Positions 45,015-53,353 of a stretch of DNA of 64,000 nucleotides are shown in pieces (position 1 is the first letter of the stretch; the number at the start of each line of letters is the position of its first letter). Both the position numbers and the translations under genes were made by a program. The DNA comes from Rhodanobacteraceae bacterium (GTDB taxonomy: Bacteria > Acidobacteriota > Terriglobia > Terriglobales > Acidobacteriaceae): NCBI GenBank assembly GCA_025350865.1, contig JANXWZ010000147.1, positions 1 through 64,000 of the forward strand. Reading direction: 5' to 3'. The notes under the pieces were generated by a model that was not told the origin of the DNA, ran no database searches, and was given only the letters and a program-made list of their open reading frames with translations.

Positions 45015-46001
45015 TCAGCTCTTGAGTGCTGCTGCGATGGCCTGAAGCAGTGATGGCGGAAGCTCCGGCGTTGCTCCGGGATGGCTTGCAACATGGCTTC
45101 CGCACAGATTGCTGACTTCACTGATCTGGGCCAGCGACGCGCCTCTAAGATAGGCGTGGACCAGTCCAGCGGTGAAGGCATCGCCGGCGCCGACGGTATC
45201 CGCAACCTGAATGACGAAGCCACGATGCCGGTGGATGCCGCTGCGGTCGGCGAGCAGGCTGCCGTGCGGGCCGAGCGTGATCGAAACGAGGCGGCACTGC
45301 GGGGCAAATGCTAGTAACGCCTGGGCGGACTGTGTGGCTGCGGCCGTAAGGGCTTCATCGTCGAGCGGGGACGTGATGCCTTCGGCGAGGCCCGGTTGGC
45401 CGATCAATCTGGCGACCTCCGGCAGTTCTTCGTCGCTTATCTTCAGGACGTCGGCGTGCTGCAGACACCAGCAGACGACTTTCGCACTGACGAACGGTGC
45501 GCGCAGGTTGAGATCGCAGACCCGGATGCAATCTGGTCCCGCAGCCTGAACCAGCGTGCGGATGGAGTGGCGGGAGACCTCCTCACGCTGGGCGAGGGTT
45601 CCGAAGCAGATGACTGCGGCGCGGCTGGCGAGTTCAAAGGCCTGTGGCGGGAACAGGATCGCGTCCCATGCCACTGGGCTGACGATCTCGTACTGCGGGC
45701 GGTGGTTGCAGTCGAAGGTGACGGCTACGGTACCGGTTGGCAGGGTGCGTGAAATCTGGATTCCGGCGAGATCGAGGTGGCCTTTGGCGTCCGGCGTACC
45801 CGCCAGCGCGGCGAGACGGTAGGCGGCCTGGTGGCCGAGGGGATCGTCGCCGATGCAGCTGATGAGGGCGGAGAAGTCGCCAAGGCGAGCGCTGAGTACG
45901 GCGAAGTTGGTGCTTGCGCCACCGAGGCGAGCGCCGGTCGGGATCAGATCCCACAGCAGTTCGCCGATAGCCAGCGTGGGGGCCGATGGGTTGGATTGCA
46001 T
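45015..46001 (-). CDS. PfkB-family carbohydrate kinase, probable fructokinase
   Basis: About 328 residues, cytoplasmic. N-terminal AIGELLWDLIPTGARLGGASTNFAVLSARLG and the C-terminal DTVGAGDAFTAGLVHAYLRG contain the PfkB signatures, with the catalytic Asp in GAGD. The start is ATG 46001 with GGAGG just upstream; the 20-residue longer reading lacks similarity. It converges on the regulator with a 3-base gap and diverges from the sugar porter. With a GH32 enzyme and a sugar porter nearby, phosphorylation of fructose to fructose 6-phosphate is the best guess; other hexoses or ribose are possible. Confidence 0.83.
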   Translation of the reverse strand: MQSNPSAPTLAIGELLWDLIPTGARLGGASTNFAVLSARLGDFSALISCIGDDPLGHQAAYRLAALAGTPDAKGHLDLAGIQISRTLPTGTVAVTFDCNHRPQYEIVSPVAWDAILFPPQAFELASRAAVICFGTLAQREEVSRHSIRTLVQAAGPDCIRVCDLNLRAPFVSAKVVCWCLQHADVLKISDEELPEVARLIGQPGLAEGITSPLDDEALTAAATQSAQALLAFAPQCRLVSITLGPHGSLLADRSGIHRHRGFVIQVADTVGAGDAFTAGLVHAYLRGASLAQISEVSNLCGSHVASHPGATPELPPSLLQAIAAALKS

Positions 46002-46134
46002 GGTGCCTCCGCGTTCGTGAGGGGTGTCAGGGAATCCGATCCGGGCCGGGTTTTTCCGCAATCAAAATGTTATGTCAGGTGGTATCGTATTGTCTGCTAA
46101 ATGTAATGATAATCTGCGACCCCTGAGGTGAAGA

Positions 46135-47490
46135 TTGGATTCTAAACGGACTGGCGCCTTAATGCTTTTGGGTAAGAGCGCGATGACGGGTGCGCTGGGT
46201 GGATTGCTGTTTGGTTTCGACACGGCGGTGATTGCCGGTGCGACGCATCCGCTGACGCAGCAGTACGGGTTGAGTTCGTGGGCGCTTGGGATTACCGTCT
46301 CGATCGCGCTTTGGGGCACCGTCGCCGGTGCGATGGGCAGCGGCGAGCTTGGCCAAAAGATCGGCAGTCGGTCTGCGTTGCGGATCATGGCGGTGCTGTA
46401 CGTCATCTCCGCCCTGGGCTGCGCGCTGGCTCCGAGTTGGACGCTGTTTTTGGTGTTCCGATTCATTGGCGGCATCGGGATCGGCGGGTCGTCGGTGCTC
46501 GGTCCGGTTTATATTGCGGAGCTGGCACCGGCCAAGTGGCGCGGGCGGCTGGTCGGGTTGTTCCAGATCAATATCGTCATCGGAATTTTGCTGGCCTATT
46601 TGTCGAATGCGGTGATCTCGCAATTTCACCTCGGTTTGATCGAGTGGCGCGTGGAGCTCGGCGTGGCCTTCGTGCCAGCGCTGTTTTTCCTGCTGCTGTT
46701 GCTCAGCGTTCCGCAGAGCTCGCGTTGGCTGGTGACGCAGAACAGGATCGACGAGGCGCTGCTGACGTTGACGGCGATGGGCTCGCCCGACTCGCAGGCT
46801 GAGGTGGATGCGATCATCGAGTCGCTGAAGGAGGACGGCGGCGAGAAGGTTCCGCTGTTCGACAAACGACATAGCCTGCCAATCTTTCTTGCCATCACGA
46901 TTGGCATGTTCAACCAACTGACGGGCATCAACGCGATTTTGTACTACCTGAACGACATCTTCGCGACGGCTGGATTCGGAACGATGTCGGCCAATGTGCA
47001 GGCTGTGGCGATTGGGTTGGCGAATTTGCTGGCGACCCTGCTAGGCATCTCGCTGATCGACAAGCTGGGACGCAAGACGCTGCTGCTGATTGGCGCGGTT
47101 GGTTGCGGTGTGTGTCTTGCGGGTGTTGCTGTGCTGTTCCATGTCGGGACGCACCAGGGTCTGCTGCTGCCGCTCCTGGTGGGATTCATCGTGTCGTTCG
47201 CGATCTCGCAGGGCGCCGTCATCTGGGTTTATCTGAGTGAAGTGTTTCCGACTGCCGTTCGGTCGAAGGGGCAGGGGCTGGGATCTTCGACACACTGGGT
47301 GATGAACGGCTTGATCACCTTGCTCTTTCCCGTGGTCGCCCGGTATTCCAAACCGCTTCCATTCGCGTTCTTCGCGGTGATGATGGTGGTTCAGTTTGTG
47401 ACCGTTTGGGTTGCTTATCCGGAGACGAAAGGGCTCTCGCTGGAGATGCTGCAGCACAAGTTGAAAGAGGGCCGGGGCGCGGCTGCTTAG
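46135..47490 (+). CDS. Sugar porter (MFS, GLUT-like)
   Basis: Protein of 451 residues with 12 predicted membrane helices. Sugar-porter signatures include GGLLFGFDTAVIAG in helix 1, RFIGGIGIGGSSVLGPVYIAELAPAKWRGRL after helix 4, FNQLTGINAILYY in helix 7 and PETKGLSLEMLQ at the end. It probably imports a monosaccharide such as fructose or glucose with protons. The start is TTG 46135, with GAGGTG close upstream; ATG 46162 would remove only the polar N-terminus. Its TAG stop is also the tip of a dispersed 116-bp repeat. It diverges from the fructokinase-like gene. Confidence 0.9.
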   Translation: MDSKRTGALMLLGKSAMTGALGGLLFGFDTAVIAGATHPLTQQYGLSSWALGITVSIALWGTVAGAMGSGELGQKIGSRSALRIMAVLYVISALGCALAPSWTLFLVFRFIGGIGIGGSSVLGPVYIAELAPAKWRGRLVGLFQINIVIGILLAYLSNAVISQFHLGLIEWRVELGVAFVPALFFLLLLLSVPQSSRWLVTQNRIDEALLTLTAMGSPDSQAEVDAIIESLKEDGGEKVPLFDKRHSLPIFLAITIGMFNQLTGINAILYYLNDIFATAGFGTMSANVQAVAIGLANLLATLLGISLIDKLGRKTLLLIGAVGCGVCLAGVAVLFHVGTHQGLLLPLLVGFIVSFAISQGAVIWVYLSEVFPTAVRSKGQGLGSSTHWVMNGLITLLFPVVARYSKPLPFAFFAVMMVVQFVTVWVAYPETKGLSLEMLQHKLKEGRGAAA

Positions 47491-47603
47491 AGCCAAGTTC
47501 GCGAAGGTGTATCGCCTCCCGAACGACAAATACGGAGATTCTGGCTTCGCCAGAATGACGGCGGTGGTTGTTTGACGGTATAGCAACAGGAAAATTGCTC
47601 TAG
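47488..47603. repeat. Dispersed 116-bp repeat, copy 3 (full length)
   Basis: The ends are TAGAGCCAA (47488) and TTGCTCTA (to 47602), inverted copies of one another. The central hairpin ATTCTGGC-TTC-GCCAGAAT is at 47538-47556. The first three bases are the stop codon of the sugar porter. The unit fills nearly the whole gap before the redoxin gene. Confidence 0.8.
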
Positions 47604-47628
47604 CAGGGTGGTCGAGGGGGGATTGTCG

Positions 47629-48204
47629 ATGGTCGTTGTCCGGCGGCTCGCGACGCTCTTCCTGCTGTCCTTCGGGATAGCGTTCAGTCAGGCGTTGCCA
47701 TCCGGGACCGACCTTACGGGACACTCCGTCCCGTTGGCTGGTAGCCGAGCGAGTCATGCGGTCGTGGTGTTCTTCCTGGCTTCCGATTGCCCCATCTCGA
47801 ACAGGACGCTGCCGGAGATGAAACGGGTGCAAGCGGAGTTCTCGGAACGTGGCGTTGCGTTCTGGTTTGTGTATCCGAATTCAACTGAGACTGGGCGAGG
47901 GATTCGTGACCATGCCGCAGCCTTTCGCATGGGAGACAAGCTGCTGACCGATCCGCACGGGCGTCTCGCTCACTTCACCGGCGCAAAGTGGACGCCTGAG
48001 GCGGTGGTACTGGCCCAGGGCAAAGCCGGATGGAACACCGTGTACCGCGGCCGGATTGACGATCGGTATCTCGGCATCGGAAAGGAACGGCCTGAGGCCA
48101 CCAGGCATAATCTTGAAGAGGCGGTCACGGCCGTTCTCGACGGGAGGGCTCCCAATCCACCCGGCGGGCCGACTGTTGGCTGTGGCATCGTAGGTGCGCC
48201 ATGA
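47629..48204 (+). CDS. Secreted redoxin/thioredoxin-fold protein
   Basis: About 191 residues from ATG 47629, where GAGGGGGGA ends 6 bases upstream. Signal peptide ends near FSQAL. Thioredoxin-like fold with FFLASDCPISNRTLPEMKRVQ: a single redox cysteine in the position where peroxiredoxins and TlpA-like proteins carry theirs, not a CxxC pair. One cysteine near the C-terminus (GCGIV) could be the resolving partner. The stop overlaps the start of the cytochrome/monooxygenase gene (ATGATGG). Redoxin-domain proteins of this type are often next to copper-monooxygenase-like genes in acidobacteria and planctomycetes; a role in redox or metal assembly is inferred. Confidence 0.8.
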   Translation: MVVVRRLATLFLLSFGIAFSQALPSGTDLTGHSVPLAGSRASHAVVVFFLASDCPISNRTLPEMKRVQAEFSERGVAFWFVYPNSTETGRGIRDHAAAFRMGDKLLTDPHGRLAHFTGAKWTPEAVVLAQGKAGWNTVYRGRIDDRYLGIGKERPEATRHNLEEAVTAVLDGRAPNPPGGPTVGCGIVGAP

Positions 48205-50180
48205 TGGGTGTGCTGCGGATGCTGTTTATTGGCGGAGTGGTTGGTGCAGTGGCGCTCGCATGGGACGGTGGGGAATCTATCGTTACGGCTGGGGAAGCAA
48301 CCATCACCTACAACCGGCATATTGCGCCGATTCTGTACCAGCATTGCACCTCATGCCACCACGAAGGCGGGTCCGGGCCGTTCTCGTTGATGACGTACAG
48401 CAATGCGCGGCGGTGGGGGACGACCGTGGAGCGCGTGACACAGGCTCGCTACATGCCTCCGTGGCTTCCGAGTGGTCCGCACGGTCAATTCGCAGAGGAC
48501 CGTCGGCTCTCGACTGAGGAAATCGACCTGATCAAGCGGTGGGTCGATGAGGGGATGGCCGAGGGCGATTCCCGGGACGCGAAAGCTCCCCCGAAATACA
48601 CGAGCGACTGGCAGTTGGGTCAACCGGATTTGATCGTCGAAATGGATGCGGCGATGAGCGTACCGGCGGCGGGAACCGATCTGTTCAGCAATTTCATTCT
48701 GCCGGTGCCGTTGACGCAGAGCCGGTGGGTTCGGGCTATGGAAATCAAGCCCGGAACGCCGCAGGTCGTGCATCATGCGAATCTCGCCATCGATCGCAGC
48801 GCATCGTTGCGGCGCACGCACCCTGCGGACTGGAAGGCGGGAATCCCGGGCATGGATGTGATGGTGGATGCGGGGGAGACGTTCGATCCGGACAGTCATT
48901 TTCTGTACTGGAAGCCGGACTCCTCGGCGCTGGTTGAGCGGGCCGACCTGCCATGGCGGCTTGATCCGGGAAATGACCTGATCCTGAATATGCATCTGAA
49001 GCCGACGGGTAAACCGGAGACGGTGCGGGCCAGGGTTGGGCTTTACTTTACGCAGACGGCGGCGAAGCAGTCGCCGATACTGCTGCAGTTGGAGGACGAT
49101 GCGGGACTGGATATTCCGGCAGGCGACAAGGACTTTGCAGTGGAAGACCAACTCGCGTTGCCTGCGGATGTTGATCTGCTGGCGATCTATCCGCACGCAC
49201 ACTACCTGGGTAAGCGCATGGAGGGATGGGCGGAAGGCCCCGACGGGCAGCGCAGGGATCTGATTGTGATTGAAAGCTGGGATATCGATCGGCAAGCCAT
49301 TTATCGCTATGCCACGCCGATGGTTCTAGTGGCCGGGACGACAATCCACATGCGGTACACCTACGACAATTCCGCCGGCAACCCGCACAACCCAAACTCG
49401 CCGCCGATTCGGGTGAAGGCAGGCAATCGGTCTGCGGATGAGATGAGCCACCTCTGGCTGCAGGTGCTGCCGCGTGGCCAGTCTGGTGGCGGCGATCTGC
49501 GAGCGCCGTTGCTGCGCGCTTGGATGGAGCATCGGCTGACGAAGGATTCGCGTGACCCGATCGCGCTCTTCAATGTAGCCTCGCTGGACATGGGGCAAGG
49601 CCAGTTTCAGCAGGCGGTAGCGTTGTATCGCAAGGTAGTGGAGGCCGCGCCCAACGATGCGCGGACGATGACGGCGCTTGCCTCGGCGATCAACCAGACG
49701 GGCGACCCCGATGAGGCTACCGCACTGCTGCGGAAGGCGATTCAGATCGACGGGAGCTACTCCGACGCGCACTTCGATCTGGCCGCGATTGAGTTGCAGC
49801 GCCAGGACTATGCCGGAGCGGAGAAGGAGCTACGGGCGGTACTGGCGTTACAGCCCGGCGATGCTGCTGCGCACGCGTCTCTCGGTGGGGTGATGCTGGC
49901 AACAAACAGGGTCGCGGAGGCCCGGGCAGAGTTCGAGCTCGCGCTCGCGGCGGACGCAAAAGACTTCGCCGCGCTCTTCAACGTCGCCATGATCGAGCTG
50001 GATGCGGGGCAGGCGGATCGTGCTCTCGAACATTTGAAAGCCGCTGAGGCTGTTGATAGGGATGACGTGGATGTACATCGTGCGCTGGCCGACATCTACA
50101 CCAGGACGGGCGCAGCAGAGGATGCCCGTCGAGAACAGGATGCGGCAAGGTCTATGGAGAAGAAAAAGGAGAAGCCATGA
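48201..50180 (+). CDS. Cytochrome c / copper type II monooxygenase-like / TPR fusion
   Basis: Protein of 659 residues with an N-terminal membrane or signal segment (about 4-20). One heme motif CTSCH sits at residues 49-53 within a planctomycete-type cytochrome region. Next is a copper type II ascorbate-dependent monooxygenase-like sandwich pair with candidate copper ligands in PQVVHHANLAID, LILNMHLKPTG and YPHAHYLGKRM. The C-terminal third (about 440-655) is five or six TPRs. Similar fused proteins are known in acidobacteria, but none has an assigned substrate that I know of. It overlaps the redoxin gene upstream and the GH32 gene downstream by 4 bases each, so all three are translated from one message. 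Why an oxidase-like protein is coupled to a fructan hydrolase is unclear. Confidence 0.82.
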   Translation: MMGVLRMLFIGGVVGAVALAWDGGESIVTAGEATITYNRHIAPILYQHCTSCHHEGGSGPFSLMTYSNARRWGTTVERVTQARYMPPWLPSGPHGQFAEDRRLSTEEIDLIKRWVDEGMAEGDSRDAKAPPKYTSDWQLGQPDLIVEMDAAMSVPAAGTDLFSNFILPVPLTQSRWVRAMEIKPGTPQVVHHANLAIDRSASLRRTHPADWKAGIPGMDVMVDAGETFDPDSHFLYWKPDSSALVERADLPWRLDPGNDLILNMHLKPTGKPETVRARVGLYFTQTAAKQSPILLQLEDDAGLDIPAGDKDFAVEDQLALPADVDLLAIYPHAHYLGKRMEGWAEGPDGQRRDLIVIESWDIDRQAIYRYATPMVLVAGTTIHMRYTYDNSAGNPHNPNSPPIRVKAGNRSADEMSHLWLQVLPRGQSGGGDLRAPLLRAWMEHRLTKDSRDPIALFNVASLDMGQGQFQQAVALYRKVVEAAPNDARTMTALASAINQTGDPDEATALLRKAIQIDGSYSDAHFDLAAIELQRQDYAGAEKELRAVLALQPGDAAAHASLGGVMLATNRVAEARAEFELALAADAKDFAALFNVAMIELDAGQADRALEHLKAAEAVDRDDVDVHRALADIYTRTGAAEDARREQDAARSMEKKKEKP

Positions 50181-51670
50181 AAAGTGCACAAACAACACGG
50201 CGTGCGTTTCTAGCCACCGCCGGTGCGGCCATGACGTTGGCAGCGACGCCGTGTAGCCTGACGGGACAGGAGACGCCGGGAACAGGGTTGGCTGCGGACC
50301 AGATGCGGCCCCAGTTTCATCTGCTTCCGGCGAAGAACTGGATGAACGATCCGAACGGCCCCGTCTACTTCAATGGCAGATACCACATGTTCTTCCAGTA
50401 CAACCCGCACGGGGCGGTCTGGGGCGACATGAGCTGGAATCATGCCGTCAGCAAGGACATGATCCACTGGACGCACCTGCCCGTCGCTATGACTCCGACA
50501 CCTGGAAGCCCGGATGCCTTCGGGGTTTTTTCGGGTTCGGCGATCACTGTCGGCAAGCGTGTCTACATGATCTACACCGGCACCGTGCAGAGCACGCCGG
50601 AGCTGGCGACCTTGCGGGATGGGCACTCGAATCTGCTCGAAACGCAATGCCTGGCTTACAGCGACGACACCGACCTGGCGCGCTGGACGAAGCTTCCGCA
50701 GCCTGTCATCGCTACGACTCCGCCAGGGATGAAGGTGACGGGATTTCGCGATCCATCGGCGTGGAAGCAGGGCGACTGGTACTACCTGACGGTGGGTTCC
50801 GGCGACGAGCACGTCGGCGGCTGCGTGTTGCTCTACCGGTCGACGGACCTGAAGAACTGGGAGTACATGCATCGACTGACGAGCGGCCAGTGGACCGGTA
50901 AGCCAGCCAGCAATCCTTGTGACAACGGCGAGATGTGGGAGTGCCCGGACTTCTTTGCGCTCGACGGCGGACATGTGCTGATCTACTCGACGATGGGCAA
51001 GGTGTTCTGGCAGTCGGGTGAGTTGGATGCGGCAACGATGAAGTTCACGGCGCGGAAGACCGGGCTGCTTGATCTGGATGCCTTCTATGCGCCCAAGACG
51101 CAGCTTGACGCGCGCGACCGCAGGATTCTGTGGGGCTGGGTTCCGGAACGTCGCAGCGATGACGAAATGCGCAAGGCGGGATGGTCAGGGATGATGAGCC
51201 TGCCGCGCGTGATGAATCTGGATCAAGATGGATCGCTGCGATTGACAATGCTGCCGGAACTTTCGGCACTGCGCAGACCAGCGCCGGGAAAGACGATCCA
51301 CGGGGCTTGCGGGGAGTTTCTGCACCACGCGAAGGCCGGGTGCGGCGACTTTGAACTTATGCTGCGGAGCGGGAAACAGGCTAACGATTTGCTTCGGGTC
51401 AAGTATTCGGCGGCGACGCATTCCGTAGAGATCGGTGGGCACATGGTGCTCGTTGCAAATGGGCAAGGACCGCGTCTGCATGGGTTCGTGGACGGCTCGG
51501 TGATTGAGGTGCTGGTGAACCAGAGCGTGGGGTATACGAAGCGGTTTTACTACGAAGAGAAGCAGGCCCCGGATATTGCGATTGAGTTGACGGGTGCGTC
51601 AGGTATCGCTCCGGTGCAGGTTTGGGGGATCGCGCCCATCTCGGCGAATCGTCTGACGACTCCAGCTTGA
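50177..51670 (+). CDS. Tat-exported GH32 fructan/sucrose hydrolase
   Basis: Protein of 497 residues with leader TTRRAFLATAGAA (Tat). The catalytic triad of GH32 is readable: WMNDPNG with nucleophile D58, FRDPS with stabiliser D192, and WECPDFF with acid/base E255. A five-bladed propeller is followed by a C-terminal beta-sandwich (about 355-490). It would release fructose from sucrose, levan or inulin, yielding substrate for the sugar porter and the fructokinase-like kinase. AAGGAG lies 6 bases before the ATG, which overlaps the previous stop (ATGA). Tat export of a cofactor-free glycosidase is a little unusual. Exo/endo and linkage preference cannot be read from sequence alone. Confidence 0.93.
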   Translation: MKSAQTTRRAFLATAGAAMTLAATPCSLTGQETPGTGLAADQMRPQFHLLPAKNWMNDPNGPVYFNGRYHMFFQYNPHGAVWGDMSWNHAVSKDMIHWTHLPVAMTPTPGSPDAFGVFSGSAITVGKRVYMIYTGTVQSTPELATLRDGHSNLLETQCLAYSDDTDLARWTKLPQPVIATTPPGMKVTGFRDPSAWKQGDWYYLTVGSGDEHVGGCVLLYRSTDLKNWEYMHRLTSGQWTGKPASNPCDNGEMWECPDFFALDGGHVLIYSTMGKVFWQSGELDAATMKFTARKTGLLDLDAFYAPKTQLDARDRRILWGWVPERRSDDEMRKAGWSGMMSLPRVMNLDQDGSLRLTMLPELSALRRPAPGKTIHGACGEFLHHAKAGCGDFELMLRSGKQANDLLRVKYSAATHSVEIGGHMVLVANGQGPRLHGFVDGSVIEVLVNQSVGYTKRFYYEEKQAPDIAIELTGASGIAPVQVWGIAPISANRLTTPA

Positions 51671-51681
51671 GGGAAGCGGCT

Positions 51682-51798
51682 CAGAGCGAATTCGGCGAAG
51701 CGGCGTCGAGGCCGCAAAGACAACTAACGGAGATTTTGGCTTTGCCAGAATGACAGCATTGCTTAAGTTGGATGGATAGCCACGAGAAACTCGCTCTA
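51682..51798. repeat. Dispersed 116-bp repeat, copy 4 (full length)
   Basis: The left tip AGAGCGAATT and right tip AAACTCGCTCT are inverted repeats. The core ATTTTGGC-TTT-GCCAGAAT is slightly decayed. It fills the gap between the convergent GH32 and glycosyltransferase genes. The right tip CTA (51796-51798) is the stop codon of the minus-strand glycosyltransferase. Confidence 0.8.
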
Positions 51799-53148
51799 GT
51801 TGGCTTGATTGAGCGGCGTGGTCGGGTCTTTGGGATTCGGAGGCGTCGCGGGAAGGGTCGCGGCCATCCAGTAATGGCGGGCGATTCCGGCGATGAAGGA
51901 TAGCCCGTTGTAGAAGTGGTAGAGCAGGTGGAAGGGGATTGCGCACAGCATGAAGGCGATGCCGCGCTTGCCCGCGAGGAAGATGTAGAACTGGCTGTTG
52001 AGCAGGGCGAGCAGCGCTACCACGGCAAAGCAGGCGAAGATGAGGTGGTGCGACGGCAGGTAGTACGCGGCGACGAGGACCGAAGCGCAGATGAAGAAGA
52101 TTCCATACCAGCGATGCATCGATGTAAGTCGACCGCTTTGGTTGTAACGGTGGCGCAGCAGCAGCAGGATCGGCGTGATGAGCAATGGCGGGATCAGGCC
52201 GTACATGTGCTGCCGGTAGGCGATCGTGCAGATGGCGAGAATCGTGAGCGACAGCACGGCCAGGGCGCGGCGCGGACGCTTATAGCTGCCGATCTCTCCC
52301 CACCAGCGAGCCAGCATGAGGAAGACGGTGGCGAAGAGCGGCAGTAGCATGTAAATACCGTTCATCACGGCCAGCGTGCCGGAGAGCCCGATCAGCAGAA
52401 ACACCAGAGCGACGCTGACCCGCTGGCTGAGCTGGAGGTTCAGGTCGTTGGGCATGAACTTGTCGCGCAGGATGAGTTCTGTCCAGGGGATGCCGCGATC
52501 CAGAATGTCCGTTTTGACGAGACCGATGAAGGTCCACTTCTTCAGGTGCGTGACGAGGAGGGAGCGGTCCAGCATGATCTTGCAGCCGGAGCGGACCAGT
52601 CTGTAGCCGAGTTCTATATCTTCGATGGCCGGGCGGGCATAGTCTTCGCTGAAGCCGCTGTGGTCGTGGAAGATGGAGCGACGGATCGCGCCACATCCGC
52701 TCCAGAAGGTCGAGGCCTGTACGGCCCCGGTCTGGTGCACGTAGGAGTGCATCAGGTTGCGGTACTGGGAGATGAAGTCGGGGCTGTAGGGGTCGGTGTC
52801 GTAAGAACCCATCAGGGCGGCAAGGTTCTCGTCCGAGTCGAAGTGCTGGGCGATCTTGGCCAGTGTGTCAGCCTTGGCGCAGACATCGGAATCGATGAAG
52901 AAGAGGATGTCGCCGGTGGCTTGCTTGGCTGCCAGGTTTCTGGCGAACGCCGGACCCATGCGGCGCTCATTTTTGAGGACTTTTACAGCGAAGCTTTCGG
53001 CGATTTCGATGGTGTTGTCGGTTGATCCATCGTCGATAACGATGGTTTCAAAGGATGATTTATTGCTGTAACTCAGGGCGTCAAGACATCGGGTTAGATG
53101 CGCGCTGGCATTGCAGGCGGGGATGATCACCGAAATCGAAACAGGCAT
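51796..53148 (-). CDS. Membrane-bound family 2 glycosyltransferase
   Basis: Protein of 450 residues. The GT-A domain occupies about 1-235: SVIIPACNASAHL, VIDDGSTDNTIEIA (nucleotide-binding Asp), FFIDSDVCA (DxD-type metal site). Five or six transmembrane helices then run from about residue 245 to 420, so the enzyme acts at the inner face of the cytoplasmic membrane. It adds a sugar from a nucleotide donor to a lipid-linked or growing polysaccharide. Its stop codon lies in the tip of a dispersed repeat. It is downstream of the other transferases after a gap of 205 bases and may have its own promoter. Donor and acceptor unknown. Confidence 0.86.
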   Translation of the reverse strand: MPVSISVIIPACNASAHLTRCLDALSYSNKSSFETIVIDDGSTDNTIEIAESFAVKVLKNERRMGPAFARNLAAKQATGDILFFIDSDVCAKADTLAKIAQHFDSDENLAALMGSYDTDPYSPDFISQYRNLMHSYVHQTGAVQASTFWSGCGAIRRSIFHDHSGFSEDYARPAIEDIELGYRLVRSGCKIMLDRSLLVTHLKKWTFIGLVKTDILDRGIPWTELILRDKFMPNDLNLQLSQRVSVALVFLLIGLSGTLAVMNGIYMLLPLFATVFLMLARWWGEIGSYKRPRRALAVLSLTILAICTIAYRQHMYGLIPPLLITPILLLLRHRYNQSGRLTSMHRWYGIFFICASVLVAAYYLPSHHLIFACFAVVALLALLNSQFYIFLAGKRGIAFMLCAIPFHLLYHFYNGLSFIAGIARHYWMAATLPATPPNPKDPTTPLNQAN

Positions 53149-53333
53149 GAGTGGCGCCTCAAACTTCGCGAGGAAGAAAATGTATATAGTGCGGTGCCAA
53201 CCGCTTTAGATTCGCGGCTTGTTGATCCTGGGATCCCCAGGTGACCTAAGTATACATTGGGCATTACGAGCATAAGCACCAGGACCCGAACGAAAGTACC
53301 TAAGTTGATGACTCTTTGAGGTTATGTTGTCGA

Positions 53334-53352
53334 TTGTTTACAACGTAAACAA
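53334..53352. promoter_or_regulatory. Perfect palindrome TTGTTTAC-N3-GTAAACAA
   Basis: An 8-base inverted repeat around a 3-base centre, ending 1 base before the stop codon of the GT4 gene and about 185 bases upstream of the GT2 gene on the same strand. A+T-rich, with no following T-run, so it looks more like an operator than a terminator. No matching second copy was found in the window. Confidence 0.4.
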
Positions 53353-53353
53353 A

